This document shows, one piece after another, positions 33,640 to 43,615 of a stretch of 64,000 nt of DNA. Location of the stretch: NCBI GenBank assembly GCA_963854835.1, contig OY978525.1, forward strand, positions 44,534,554 to 44,598,553, read 5' to 3'. The translations under genes were made by a program, and so were the position numbers. The notes beneath the pieces were generated by a model. The model made no database searches. It was not told where the DNA came from and worked only from the letters and a program-made list of their open reading frames with translations. This DNA comes from Megamerina dolium. Taxonomy: Eukaryota > Arthropoda > Insecta > Diptera > Megamerinidae. Position 1 is the stretch's first letter, and the number at the start of each line of letters is the position of its first letter.

Positions 33640-34130
33640 TCATCAAGGCCTTACATCATGGAGCGAAACAACTGGTAATCCGAAGGAGCGATGTTTGGGC
33701 TTTAATGCGGGTGGTGCCGCACGTTCCATTTAAGCTTTTCCAATGCGCACTTAACACGTAATCGGACACTGCCGTGTTGAAAAATCACTTTATCGAGTCT
33801 TTTTGTATATTTTGGCCATTTTTCCTTCAGTGTTAGGGCCAATTGCATCAATTGTTGTTGGTAGCGTTCACCAGTGATTATCCCACCCATCCATCTGATC
33901 CCACCATAATCAGAGCTGGGAACCATGTATAATTTGCTTAGTCGTCGTTGTTGAAGCAGAGCCAGGGTATCCATAAGATCTTTTATATTTCGGATTTATC
34001 GTAATGGATACATTTTTCATAAAGAATTGCCAGTTTTACACTTCTAATGATTTTGCAAGATCATCTTGCGTTTACACGAATCTTCATCGAAGAAAGCCTT
34101 CAATTTTTCCTTACGATCCATTTGAATGTC
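33640..34130 (-). pseudogene. Mariner transposase fragment
   Basis: On the minus strand the pieces are MDRKEKLKAFFDEDSC, then stops, then GIITGERYQQQLMQLALTL, DKVIFQHGSVRLRVKCALE and SPNIAPSDYQLFRSM. This is the second half of a mariner DD34D transposase. The second catalytic Asp is lost: QHGS stands where QHDN is expected. The third (PSDYQ) is kept. Several stops are present and no terminal repeats were seen. Confidence 0.8.
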
Positions 34131-34380
34131 AAAGTTTCTTGTGGGTATTCAACTAAGTTTAGTTGCCATTCGAAATAGAGTAAATAATTACTACACCAAT
34201 TTCAATTTAATATCCATCCTTCATTTCTTTTCAACAAACCCATATAAATATTGAAAGTGTAAAGTAATGTTTTTTCAGGTTACAAATGTTACATCAATAA
34301 TCAACAAATTAAATATATTTAGCAGAATTTCATTTCATTTTATTTCATCTCATAGTAAAATCTTATCGTCAACATCAGCA
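34131..34380. other. Unassigned AT-rich interval
   Basis: No coding or repeat signature that I recognise between the mariner fragment and the second Jockey copy. It contains a short TTTCATTTCATTTTATTTCAT repeat-like run near 34330. Confidence 0.4.
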
Positions 34381-36720
34381 ACAGCAATATAAAGAATTTT
34401 TCTCAACTCTTGGTAGCAAATTCTTGGTTGCTGGCGATTTCAACGCCAAACACACTCACTGGGGCTCCCGCTTAATAACTCCAAAAGGCAGAAGACTATG
34501 TTCAATCATCACTAACCACGGCTACGATGTTATTTCAAATGGTCAACCGACATATTGGCCGACGGACAAGAGGAAAATACCCGATCTCATAGACTTTGGA
34601 GTCGCCAAAGGTTTGCAGATGGAAAATATCTCCACAGAGTGTAATTATGATCTATCATCTGACCACTCACCCACGGTAATATCTATAAAATCACCAAGCC
34701 CATAAGGCATTTGCGTTAGAAAGAAAATAGACTGGTTAAAATTCAAGAAATATATAAATTCCCATCTTCCTCTGAGTACTGTATTAAGAAATGGACACGA
34801 TGTAGACTCAGCACTCGAAAAATTCAACCAGCTCTCAGGTAGCCACCTGCACAAAGGTATGCAAGCAATCAAACTATAGCCCATACACACCAGCCGACAT
34901 TGAATTTCTAGTAAGACAGAAAAGAAAACTCCGAAGACAATGGCAAGAATTCAGATCACCGAATCTGAAAACACAGCTACAGCACTGCACTCGAAAGTTA
35001 AAGCAAGCCTTAAAAAATAAAAACAACAAAGAGTTAGAAGAGCTTATAGCGAAATTAACACCTGGTGAAGCGTCAGACTACTCTTTGTGGAAATCAGCAA
35101 AAAACTCAAATCGGCCAATTCTCACTGATTCCCCCATCCGTTTGAGTGACGGTAATTGGGCTAGAAGCAACTGTGAAAAGGGTTTGGCTTTTGCAAACCA
35201 CCTAAAAAGTGTGTTTACACCCAATCCACCCTCTTCACAGTCCTCATTACCAATATTAACTTCTCAACCTTGCTCAATAACGCTCAAAATTAAAAAAAAG
35301 GACATATTCAAAGCAATTTATAAAGATTTAAACCCAAAAAAATCACCTGGTCCAGATAAAATTACCGGTAAAATGATAAAAGAGCTACCTCCGGCTTCAG
35401 TAATTCATCTGATGCACATTTTCAATGCTATCCTTCGTATTAAACACTATCCCAAATGCTGGAAAACTTCAAAAATTATTATGATAGCAAAACCAGGAAA
35501 AGACCCTACAAAAGTTGCATCGTACAGACCTATCAGCCTCCTGCCTCTACTTTCTAAAGTATTCGAAAAACTACTTGTCATGAATATAACTCCATTTATT
35601 AATCTCAACCAATTGATTCCTCAACATCAGTTTGGATTTAGAAAACAGCACGGCACAATAGAACAAGTCCACCGCATTGTAACTCTGATAAGGAACACTT
35701 TTGAAGAAAAAAAGTATTGCTCAGCTGTCTTTCTTGATATCACTCAAGCTTTCGATAAAGTATGGCACGATGGCCTTATTTACAAACTCAAACTATTACT
35801 GCCTGCAAATGTCTCCTCATTGCTTAGTAGCTACCTAACGAAAAGACAATTTCTCTTACATCACAAGGATTACACAACAAATCCAAGGGAAGCGTTTTGG
35901 GCCCCTTACTGTATCTCTTATATACTACAGATATGCCCAGCAATAACTATACATTTATATCGACCTTTGCAGATGATACGGCAATATTGTGCACTCGCTC
36001 TAACCCCATAGAAGCTACTAAACTCCTGCAGACTCATATCGATTCTCTCGAAATCTGGCTAGCAAAATTGCGTATAAAAGTCAATGAATCAAAGAGCGTA
36101 CATGTAACCTTCACGCTAAGGCCAGATACATGTCCAACACTTAAAATTAATGGCCAATCAGTTCCACAATGTTCCTCAACAAAGTACCTGGGTATTCACC
36201 TCGACAGAAGGCTGACTTGGAAAAATCACATAGAGGCAAAGAAAACTCAGATCAAGCTTAAAATTAATCAGTTATAGTGGCTGATACACAAAAGATCAAA
36301 GTTGAATCTCGAATACAAAGTGCTATTATATAAAGCAATCCTGAAGCCAATCTGGACTTATGGTATTCAGTTTTGGGGCACCGCATCTCCCTCAAATATC
36401 GAAAAATTGCAGCGAATACAATCCAAGTGTCTGCGAATTATTGTAAACGCGCCTTGGTATATGAGGAACGTTAACATCCATCGAGATTTAAATGTACCCA
36501 CAATTTCTGAGGAAGTTGCAATGTCTTGCAGAAGCTACGGGGCATCGTCGATTAAAAACAAAAAACACACTGAATATGCTGTGAAATTGCTATACCTCGT
36601 GACTCAACAAATTGTGATGGAACGTTGGGAATATCACATAATTTTATTTAGTTTGTAAGATTTGATCACTTATTGTTAGTTTCTAAGTACTTTTAGAAAG
36701 ATCCATTAAAAAGCTTGTTA
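34381..36720 (+). mobile_element. Jockey-type LINE, 5'-truncated copy 2
   Basis: Begins abruptly inside the endonuclease at ACAGCAATATAAAG, equivalent to 19130 in copy 1, and runs to an A-rich tail. Truncation at the 5' end is the usual outcome of incomplete reverse transcription. The remaining sequence is very similar to copy 1. It carries small deletions at about 34832 (around 13-14 bp) and 35886 (26 bp), and a larger one after AGAAGCTAC at 36538. Confidence 0.93.
34387..36590 (+). pseudogene. Jockey LINE ORF2 pseudogene (copy 2)
   Basis: Endonuclease end (VAGDFNAKHTHWGS, SSDHSPTVIS), then RT in three frames. The second frame, 35085-36011, includes KKSPGPDKIT and AVFLDITQAFDKVWH and ends in shifted coding after the 26-bp deletion that removes the GVPQGS start. 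The third frame, from 35897, contains FISTFADDTAILC with the canonical Asp pair that copy 1 has lost. An in-frame TAG (36276) replaces Trp after KINQL. The copy is inactive, but it shows the ancestral active site. Confidence 0.92.
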
Positions 36721-36799
36721 ATAAAAAAAAAACAAACAAAGCAATTAAATTCTGCTTTGTACTGTAAAAATAACGGTGTTGTGGAACTGCACCAACCGC

Positions 36800-37080
36800 T
36801 ATTGATAATTTTTATAAGCTGCATGGGTCCATATTCTGCATGAGTGTATATTTCCTGGGATATGGAAAAGTATATATATTCTTAATCAACGAGGTCTAAA
36901 AATTCGATTCAACAATTTATGTCTCTGAGTTTGTTCGTCTGCCTATATATTTGCCATCTGCCTGGTTCTCACGATAACTTGAACAAATATTGGGATATTT
37001 TAAAGAAATTTGATATGAGTGACCAAGGGTGCGGATGCGATTGATAAAGAGCATTATCAGTTGGAGGTAACTCCCACACG
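36800..37080 (+). repeat. Diverged copy of the dispersed 'gggcgtggc' repeat
   Basis: The words TATATATTCTTAATCAACG, GTTCGTCTGCC, CACGATAACTTGAACAAAT and GTTGGAGGTAACTCCCACACGC align in order with 42960-43170 and with the complement of 63020-63290. It encodes no protein. It is older than those copies. Confidence 0.65.
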
Positions 37081-37293
37081 CAGTGATAAAAAATATTGAA
37101 ATTTGAAAATTTTAACCTCACTGAAAATGTGGGGAAGTGCTTGCTGGTGGCCCGCTAAATGACAAGGCTTGCTTAATGATGATGTGGTTATTGTTGTTTC
37201 ATTTATTATAACAGTTTATGGAAAAAAAAACTTCTTACAGACTAGAAAACATTATTAAAATAGTTTAGGTTAAGTTATGAGGCCGCCCTAAGA

Positions 37294-37560
37294 TTACCTA
37301 ATGAATAGCGCAATGTCTCTAACATCCATGGGTGCAAGCTCAGTGGTATCTGTAAAAAAGGCAATCCCCAGTAGAGTGTGCCATCTGCGTGCCAAGGCGG
37401 GACATCTACAGGGGAAGTGGTAAACAGTTTCCTCCTCTTCCTCGTCCTGGCAGCTGCGACAAAAATCGTTGGCCGGTAAACCAAGCCTTGCAGCATTCCT
37501 ACCTACAAGCCAGTAGTAACACAAGAGCTCTCATCCCGCCATCTTCTGTTGGGTATGGTG
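37294..37560 (-). pseudogene. LINE X C-terminal Cys/His domain
   Basis: The frame WLVGRNAARLGLPANDFCRSC is followed by QDEEEEETVYHFPCRCPAL, a C-x2-C...H-x3-C knuckle after an acidic run. It continues with LARRWHTLLGIAFF and RDIALFIR, then the stop. This is the usual end of RNase-H LINE ORF2. It is the same polypeptide as the RNase H at 38008-38330, split by the SINE. Confidence 0.85.
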
Positions 37561-37615
37561 AGGTAATGTTGTGTGACAAGAAGCTTGCATCTTGCAAGCG
37601 GAATTTCTGCTTGAT

Positions 37616-38007
37616 ACATAGATCTCTGTGTGTGGGTGCCGTAGCTCAGTGGTTAGTGTGTTCGCCTTCTGATCTGTAGGTCGTGGTTCAATCTCCGGCT
37701 GATGCATAACAAATTTAATATCGATGGATTTTTCTTTCGAATGGTACCCACCTGTCGGCAAGCAATTGGCAATTCTTCCGACAGTAACAACTTGCCATGA
37801 AAAAGCTTCTAAAAAGAACTCTGTGGCAAAGCTCAGAAAAAGTGATGTCACAAGTGTTCTGCCGTTCGGAACCGGATAAAATAAGTAGGTCCCTTCTAAT
37901 ACTGTCCAAATTTAAGACGCACAATAGTAATAGAAGAGAAGCTCGGCCCATGAGCCATTTGGGGCTTTAAGTGCCACATATTTATTTATTTTTTACATAG
38001 ATCTCTG
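37616..38007 (+). repeat. SINE copy c with 13-bp target-site duplication
   Basis: The SINE proper spans 37629-37994. The word ACATAGATCTCTG occurs at 37616-37628 and again at 37995-38007, a perfect target-site duplication. Inside, GTAGCTCAGTGG (37640-37651) is A-box-like and GTGGTTCAATCTC (about 37683-37695) is B-box-like, about 40 bp apart as in tRNA genes. The body is shared with the other copies, and the tail ends GTGCCACATATTTATTTATT plus T residues. The intact duplication indicates a fairly recent insertion through a LINE-type mechanism. Confidence 0.95.
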
Positions 38008-38338
38008 GTAACCTAGTGCCCCATCTCTCTAATTCATCTATCTCACAGTTCCCTGGAATATCCCTATGTCCCGGTACCCATACAATGTGTACATTGTAGT
38101 GCTCTCCTAGTTCGTTAAGATCTGAGCGGCATTTTAGGACAAGTGCCGATTTGGCGAACGTTCCTGCAAGAGTTTTAATAGCAGCTTGGCTGTCGGTGTA
38201 GAGATAAACATCTTTGAAAGATATTGTATTAGAGCGGAGCTACATTGCCGCCTCCTTTATAGCCATAATCTCAGCTTGAAAAACACTGCAAAAGTTGGGT
38301 AATTGGAACTTAAGCTTAACGTGTAAGGAGCGTTAAGC
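38008..38338 (-). pseudogene. LINE X RNase H domain
   Basis: Reading leftward from 38338: FQLPNFCSVFQAEIMAIKEA (catalytic Glu), one stop (TAG) in place of a codon after it, VYLYTDSQAAIKTLAG (catalytic Asp), then VHIVWVPGHRDIPGNCEID (His/Asp loop). The N-terminal TDGS strand is lost where SINE copy d and an inverted 15-mer interrupt. Confidence 0.88.
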
Positions 38339-38345
38339 TTAAGTT
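38307..38345. repeat. 15-bp perfect inverted repeat at a SINE junction
   Basis: AACTTAAGCTTAACG (38307-38321) and its exact complement CGTTAAGCTTAAGTT (38331-38345) are separated by 9 bp. The first arm is LINE X coding sequence, and the second leads straight into the truncated SINE head. It looks like templated filler DNA made during insertion or repair. Confidence 0.95.
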
Positions 38346-38645
38346 CAGCTCAGTGGTTAGTACGTTGGCCTTCTGATCTGTAGATGTTGGGTTCAATCCC
38401 CGGCATAACAAAATTTAATATCGAAAAGATTTTTCATTCGAACGGTACTCACCTGCCAGCACGAATTGGCAATTTTTCCGGCAGTAACAATTTGCCGAAA
38501 ATGTTTCTTAAAAGAGCTCTGTGACAAAAACTAAGTTAAAGCGATGTCACAAGAGTTCTGCCGTTCGGAACCGGCTAATATAAGTAGGTATCTTCTAATG
38601 CTGTCCAAATTTAACATGCACAACAGTATTAGAAGAGAAGCTCGG
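38344..38645 (+). repeat. SINE copy d, truncated at both ends
   Basis: It begins at CAGCTCAGTGG (missing the first bases of the A-box region), keeps GGGTTCAATCCCC as B box, and ends at GAAGCTCGG, so the terminal stem and T tail are absent. It is more diverged than copy c. Confidence 0.9.
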
Positions 38646-39790
38646 TGGTATCACAATGGGCCTTCCTGGCCTAAGTGCGTCCTCTCGGAGGTAGGTCAGC
38701 CCCATAACCTAAGGAATCAGAATAGACAACACCTCCTATATTTCCCTCCAACTTGGAGCCAGTTCGTTGTCAATACTCCTATTCCATTCTTTCCTTGAAG
38801 GTATATGGGTTGAGAATCTATTGTCAAAGCATGGTATGGGAATGGTATAGTTGATGGTATTTGGAATTTTAGTGCACTCCCCCAGGATCTTTGAATGCTC
38901 TACTCCGCGAGTAGAGTGCTTTTGACGGGGTGGTTCCTAGAGAACCTGCTGTCAACACCGCTGTCGTTCTTTGAACCTTGTCTGTTTGCCGTCTGTATAC
39001 CTCCTTATTTAAGGGTGCCCACCATACTATATCCTCATAAAAAATGATTGGTTTGACGACCGCGCAGTATAGCCATGATGGTTGATGGCCAGACTAGAGA
39101 TTGAAGCCCATTTTGACAGGACTGATAAGGCTTGGTTCGTCACTTCAGTGAGTGTATTTAAATATTCTCCCGATTTCACAAGTGTCACGTCATCTGCATA
39201 AGCCACCGCTGTGCAGCCCGTGGCCTGTAATGATATGAGAACTTCATTGATGGTTAAGTTCCACAGAAGAGGCAATAACACACCTTCTTATGGGTGCCCT
39301 TAATCGCAAATCTACTAATAGATGAGGTACCCAATTTTTAGTTTATCACTCTTTGCTTTAGCAACAGACTAACGAATCTAATAATAGGTTCATCCACCTT
39401 AAGTATAGCAAGAGGGTTTTCGACTGCTTCTGGGTTTATGTTATTGAAGGCCCCCTCAATATCTAGAAAGGTTACCAGGCTATATTCTTTGCAGTGCAAA
39501 GTGTTTCGATCTTCTGCACAAGTGAGTGAAAGGCTGTCTCAACGGACTTGTCTTTGTTATATGTATGTTGCAATGAAGAGATATCCTTAGCATCTATAGA
39601 GCCCCTTAAGTGCACATCAAGTAGCCTTTCAAAGGTTTTCAATAAGAAGGATGATAGACTTATAGGTCTGAAATTACTTGGCTTTGAGTGGGATGTTTTT
39701 CCGCCTTTAGGGATAAACATCACGTTTACTTTTAGCCATGTCTTGGTCATATAGCATAGTCTTAGGCATGCAGAGAAGATTACCAAGCTT
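38646..39790 (-). pseudogene. LINE X reverse transcriptase (broken)
   Basis: Minus-strand pieces in order: WLKVNVMFIPKGGKTSHSKP and FRPISLSSFLLKTFERLLD (39786-39472), LVTFLDIEGAFNNINPEA-like sequence around 39450, then LLPLLWNLTINEVLISLQAT and CTAVAYADDVTLVKSG with the intact catalytic Asp pair (39281-39027). A thumb remnant DIVWWAPLNKEVYRRQTDKV follows near 39000. At least three frameshifts are present. Closely related coding is at 57225-57978. Confidence 0.85.
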
Positions 39791-40500
39791 CCGTAATTTG
39801 TTGAAGAACGGCCTCAAGTTGCTCTTCATTTTGCAGGTTTGAGGGCGCCATATGAGTGGGGGATTTATTTAGAGTGCCCCTATACTTATCCCAATTTGTG
39901 AGTTTCCTATTTAAAAATGGTATCTGCGTTTGTGGCCTTATATCAAGGCGGAAGCTGATATACCTATGACCCGAGAAAGGGTGTTCTTTGTCAACCCTCC
40001 ATTCCCTAATTAGACAGTCCGAATAGTCGTTTATAATGATTGTATCTAAAAGCTCCTCCCTGTTGCAGGTAATGAAGGTCGGTTCTGTAGCCATGTCTGC
40101 GAGAGTCAAGTTAGAAGTAATAATATATTTAAAATGTGACACCTCGATCATTGTTGTCTGAGCTGCCCCAGATATAATGGTGTGTGTTGGCATCGGCTCC
40201 CATCTCCAAATTCGCCTCGCGTTTCACCGCCTCCCGAACTGCCTTCCTTGTTATAGGATGAGGTGGGGTCTAAGTATGATCGTGAGCCATGCACGCAGAC
40301 ATCAACCAATATATATGGGATTGATGATCTAACGCAATGGTCACAGTATCCTTGTCGCTGTAATCAGATAGCAGAAATGCTTTGTAGCATTTCTTCACTA
40401 ATACTAATATAATAATATAATAATAAAATGCAGGTGGGTCTATTGGGGATCTAGTCCCTAAGAACGGCCACAAGCCGTGCGTTAGGTCAAATCTCCCCAA
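39780..40500 (-). pseudogene. LINE X endonuclease (broken)
   Basis: The upstream frame 40503-40270 contains LVKKCYKAFLLSDYSDKDTV, then LMSACMAHDHT. After a shift, GADANTHHYIWGSSD follows (metal-binding Asp/Asn; GADANAHH is usual), then LADMATEPTFITCNREELLD and SGHRYISFRLDI, where SDH would be expected. It abuts the RT at about 39790. The first Glu-bearing motif is not visible, so the copy is 5'-truncated near 40505. Confidence 0.82.
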
Positions 40501-40639
40501 CATTCGCGATTAAATTAGCTTAATAAAAAATAAAATTCAACATATAAAATAATAAATATAATTACAAAGCATTATATACCAAAGCCACTAGGGCAGCTCT
40601 GCTACTGCTACTGCTACGTTTTACAAAAGCCAAAAGAGA

Positions 40640-41990
40640 ATAAGCCTTTGGAATTATATAATTAAAATGATTCACAAAAGTAAATCACGAGTCAATGCTC
40701 AAATCACGCACCTCATTAAGATTTTCCAGCTCTGAATTTGTTAGAAAACTTTAAAATACTTTTTATGATTAAACGATAAATGATTATTATTGCTACCGAT
40801 GAGAGCATTATTTATATCAGACTGCAAAATAGTAGAATCAAAAGAATTTTTAATTATCAAAAATATTTTCAAGTCATCCTCATACAAGTGATAATTAGAT
40901 GCAACGAAACAGGAGCTAAAATAATTTATGAAAATAACAAATATCAGAGGCCCTAGAATACTACCTTGTGGAACTTCCAAAGACGCAAAGAATGAATTGG
41001 ACCTTACGTTTTCAGTCACAATAAAAGAGCATCTATTATAAATATAGGGTTTTAACCATCTAAGAAATGTTGAATGAAAACCAAATTCTGACCATTTTAT
41101 AATGAGAGCATTATGATAGACCTTATCAAAAGCCTTCGAAAAATCGGTATAGATCGCATCTACACTATAACCTTGCTCAAATGAATTATTGAAAACTGCT
41201 AAGTTAGTGACAGTAGAACGCCCGGTTACAAACCCATGTTGATTGGGACAAATTAATTCTTTAATCGCAAAGTACATTTTATCTTTGACAATGCATTCAA
41301 AAAGTTTAGATACGGACGAAAGTTTGGAAATCGGTCTATTATTTGATACATCGTTTTTATTACTACTCTTAAGGTTGAGATTGATAGATGTAACTTTAAA
41401 TTTATCAATAACACTCCAGACTGTAAAGACTTATTGAAAATTAACTTCTGTGGAGTCGTTATAGAACTATTACAAGCTTTAATGAAATACGAAGAGAGTC
41501 TGTCAACATCACGCTTGATAGAACTTTTAAGTTTACACATTCCACGACTTACATCACGGTCAAAATTAAAGATCCAAAATTAACGGAAGACATTATTTCA
41601 TCGAAATGATGAGTTTCATCAAGATCTATAGCAGGTTCAAAATTAGAGACAAAAGAATCTGCAAACAGATTAGCTGTATCTGAGGATGAATTTGATACTT
41701 TGTCTTTAAGAAACATCGAGGCAGGAATAAAAAACAAGATTTTTTTGATTTAATAAAACTCAAAAATTATTTCAACTTAATGTTACTTTCACATTGAAGG
41801 ATATACTGCTTATATAGAAATTTATTAAGGCAATTAAATTCCTTCTCATAATAGGCCTGTTTACTTTTAGCTACGATGTCGTTTGTGGACCTATAAACAG
41901 CAAAATATTTATTTCTGAGATTTTTCAACTTCTTTAGATCTTTAGTGTACCAAGACAATTTATGTACATTTTGAAGTAAAACTTCTTAGG
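40640..41990 (-). mobile_element. LINE family Y (CR1/Jockey-group) fragment
   Basis: Minus-strand RT of another LINE family, with linker coding upstream and no recognisable endonuclease in range. It is AT-rich and decayed, and its ends are uncertain. It shows no close relation to the other LINEs in the window. Confidence 0.72.
40741..41960 (-). pseudogene. LINE Y reverse transcriptase (broken)
   Basis: Frames in order: WYTKDLKKLKNLRNKYFAVY (41958-41767), KVSNSSSDTANLFADSFVSN (41737-41549), SYFIKACNSSITTPQKLIFN (41540-41253), and the RT core from 41277: ICPNQHGFVTGRSTVTNLAV, DAIYTDFSKAFDKVYHNALI and VPQGSILGPLIFVIFINYF. The active site is YHLYEDDLKIF; the Asp pair is intact but the usual Ala is Glu. 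The FNHKKYFKVF end at 40741 is followed by stops. Three to four frameshifts separate the parts. Confidence 0.85.
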
Positions 41991-41999
41991 CGGCGATGT

Positions 42000-42850
42000 C
42001 ACAAATAGAGTGTGAAAATGTTAAAATCAATTTCGTTACATGAGTAGGAAGGGAAATGTAGCATAGAAAAATTGAGAATGAGAAAGAACACGACGTATGC
42101 ACAATAATACAAAGCGATAACGAGTATGTGTTTTAAGAGAGAGAGAGAGAGAGCAACCAACGAATAATAACGATTAATGCGAGAGTGAAATATTAGGCAA
42201 ATACAATACTCCCTTCGTTTCTTGTACAAGAAATATTCCATACCATATATTTAACTCGCTGTTGTCGGTTTTTTTTTCTCTTTAAAATAAATGAGAAAGT
42301 AAGCGACGTATGCACAACGATGCAAAGCGATAGCGAGTATGTGTGTTAAGAGAGAGAGAGAGAGAGAAAGAGAGAGCAACCAACAAATAATAAACGAATT
42401 TGCTTTTGTGTTAACCCGCATTAAGACACAAAAACATGTACATCAAAAACATTTTCAAACCCCTTTTGATGTTTCGTTGGCGTTTACATGGGCAAAAAAG
42501 TTTCTCGGCAACATGTGAACTCCTATGTATGTTTTCTTAATGTTTGACATGACGAACAGTTTTCGGAATGCAAGAACAAAAATATTCATTTCATGTTTCA
42601 CTGTTAGACATGTAAAAACATTTTAAAAATCGATTATCAAAATTAAATCACAAATGTATATACTTATATGTACATATATATCCTATATACTCCTATATCA
42701 AAAGATAGACTTTTGAGATGATGTTTATATATGTACCTATTTACATAGTTATAATAAAATATAAATTTATATAAACATGTAAAGAACAGAGATCACTCAT
42801 TTTATATTAAAACTAAATCACATACTTGTATGTACTAATCTACATATTGC
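42000..42850. repeat. AT-rich interval with duplicated GA-microsatellite unit
   Basis: A block of about 110 bp occurs twice, 213 bp apart: CGACGTATGCACAA at 42091 and 42304, each followed by GAGTATGTG and a GA run (42136-42155 and 42349-42377), then GCAACCAAC. A 16-bp perfect palindrome, TTTCTTGTACAAGAAA, is at 42218-42233. From 42400 to 42850 I see only AT-rich sequence. Confidence 0.75.
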
Positions 42851-43615
42851 AGGTTAAAGTTATGGGGACATAATGCCAGTCAATCAATATACCTGCATGA
42901 GGATATGCAAAGTATATTCATTACGGTCGGATATTTGTGACCACTTGAAGAAATCTCCAGATATGTAGAAAAGTATATATATTATTGATCGGTGTCGCCT
43001 AAAATTTCTATTCAACGATGTCCGTTCGTCCGTTCAACTGGCTAGTTCGCACGATAACTTGAGTCAATACTGTGCTATTTTGACAAAATTTAGCATGAGG
43101 GAGGAGGGTACGAAGGGGATTGATATTGGTCATAATCGGTTAACTGCCACACCCACACCGAGCATTCAAAGCGACTAAGCTTGCAATTTTCAAATTCGTT
43201 AACTTGCTATAACTCATTTAATATATCATCTAGGCCAACAATATTTGGAATGTAGAATTACATTGTACTAATACATAATTCTGCCGAAAATGGGTCAGCC
43301 ACACCAACCAGTAGCTCCCATACAAAGTACCTGAACATCTTTTAATTTAAACCCCTGTAATTTCGGCAATCTTCTCTCTAAAAAACAATGATTGACACTT
43401 AGATTAATATGGTAGTCGGAAATAATCTGGCATGAAATCAACATACTTCTTAACAGGACTCCCATACAAAGTTGCGAAAATTAAAAAAAGTTAAAATCGG
43501 ACAACCATATATAAGTTATGGATTAGTATTGCAAAGATAATTAGATTTACAAGAAAGAAGCAAGCCACGACCACCTTTCATAAAGCTCCCATACAAAGCA
43601 TCGGAAAATGTTGTA

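Larger units (their letters stand above)
37195..40505 (-). mobile_element. LINE family X, copy 1, interrupted by two SINEs
   Basis: Minus-strand LINE with endonuclease, RT, RNase H and a Cys/His C-terminus in order. SINEs at 37629-37994 and 38344-38645 interrupt it. Removing the first restores RNase H continuity into the C-terminal domain. The element's 3' UTR ends near an AATAAATG at about 37195. Related fragments are at 57220-58640, 60790-61560 and (sense strand plus) 58650-60780. The family is an endonuclease plus RNase H LINE, probably LOA-like. Confidence 0.83.
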
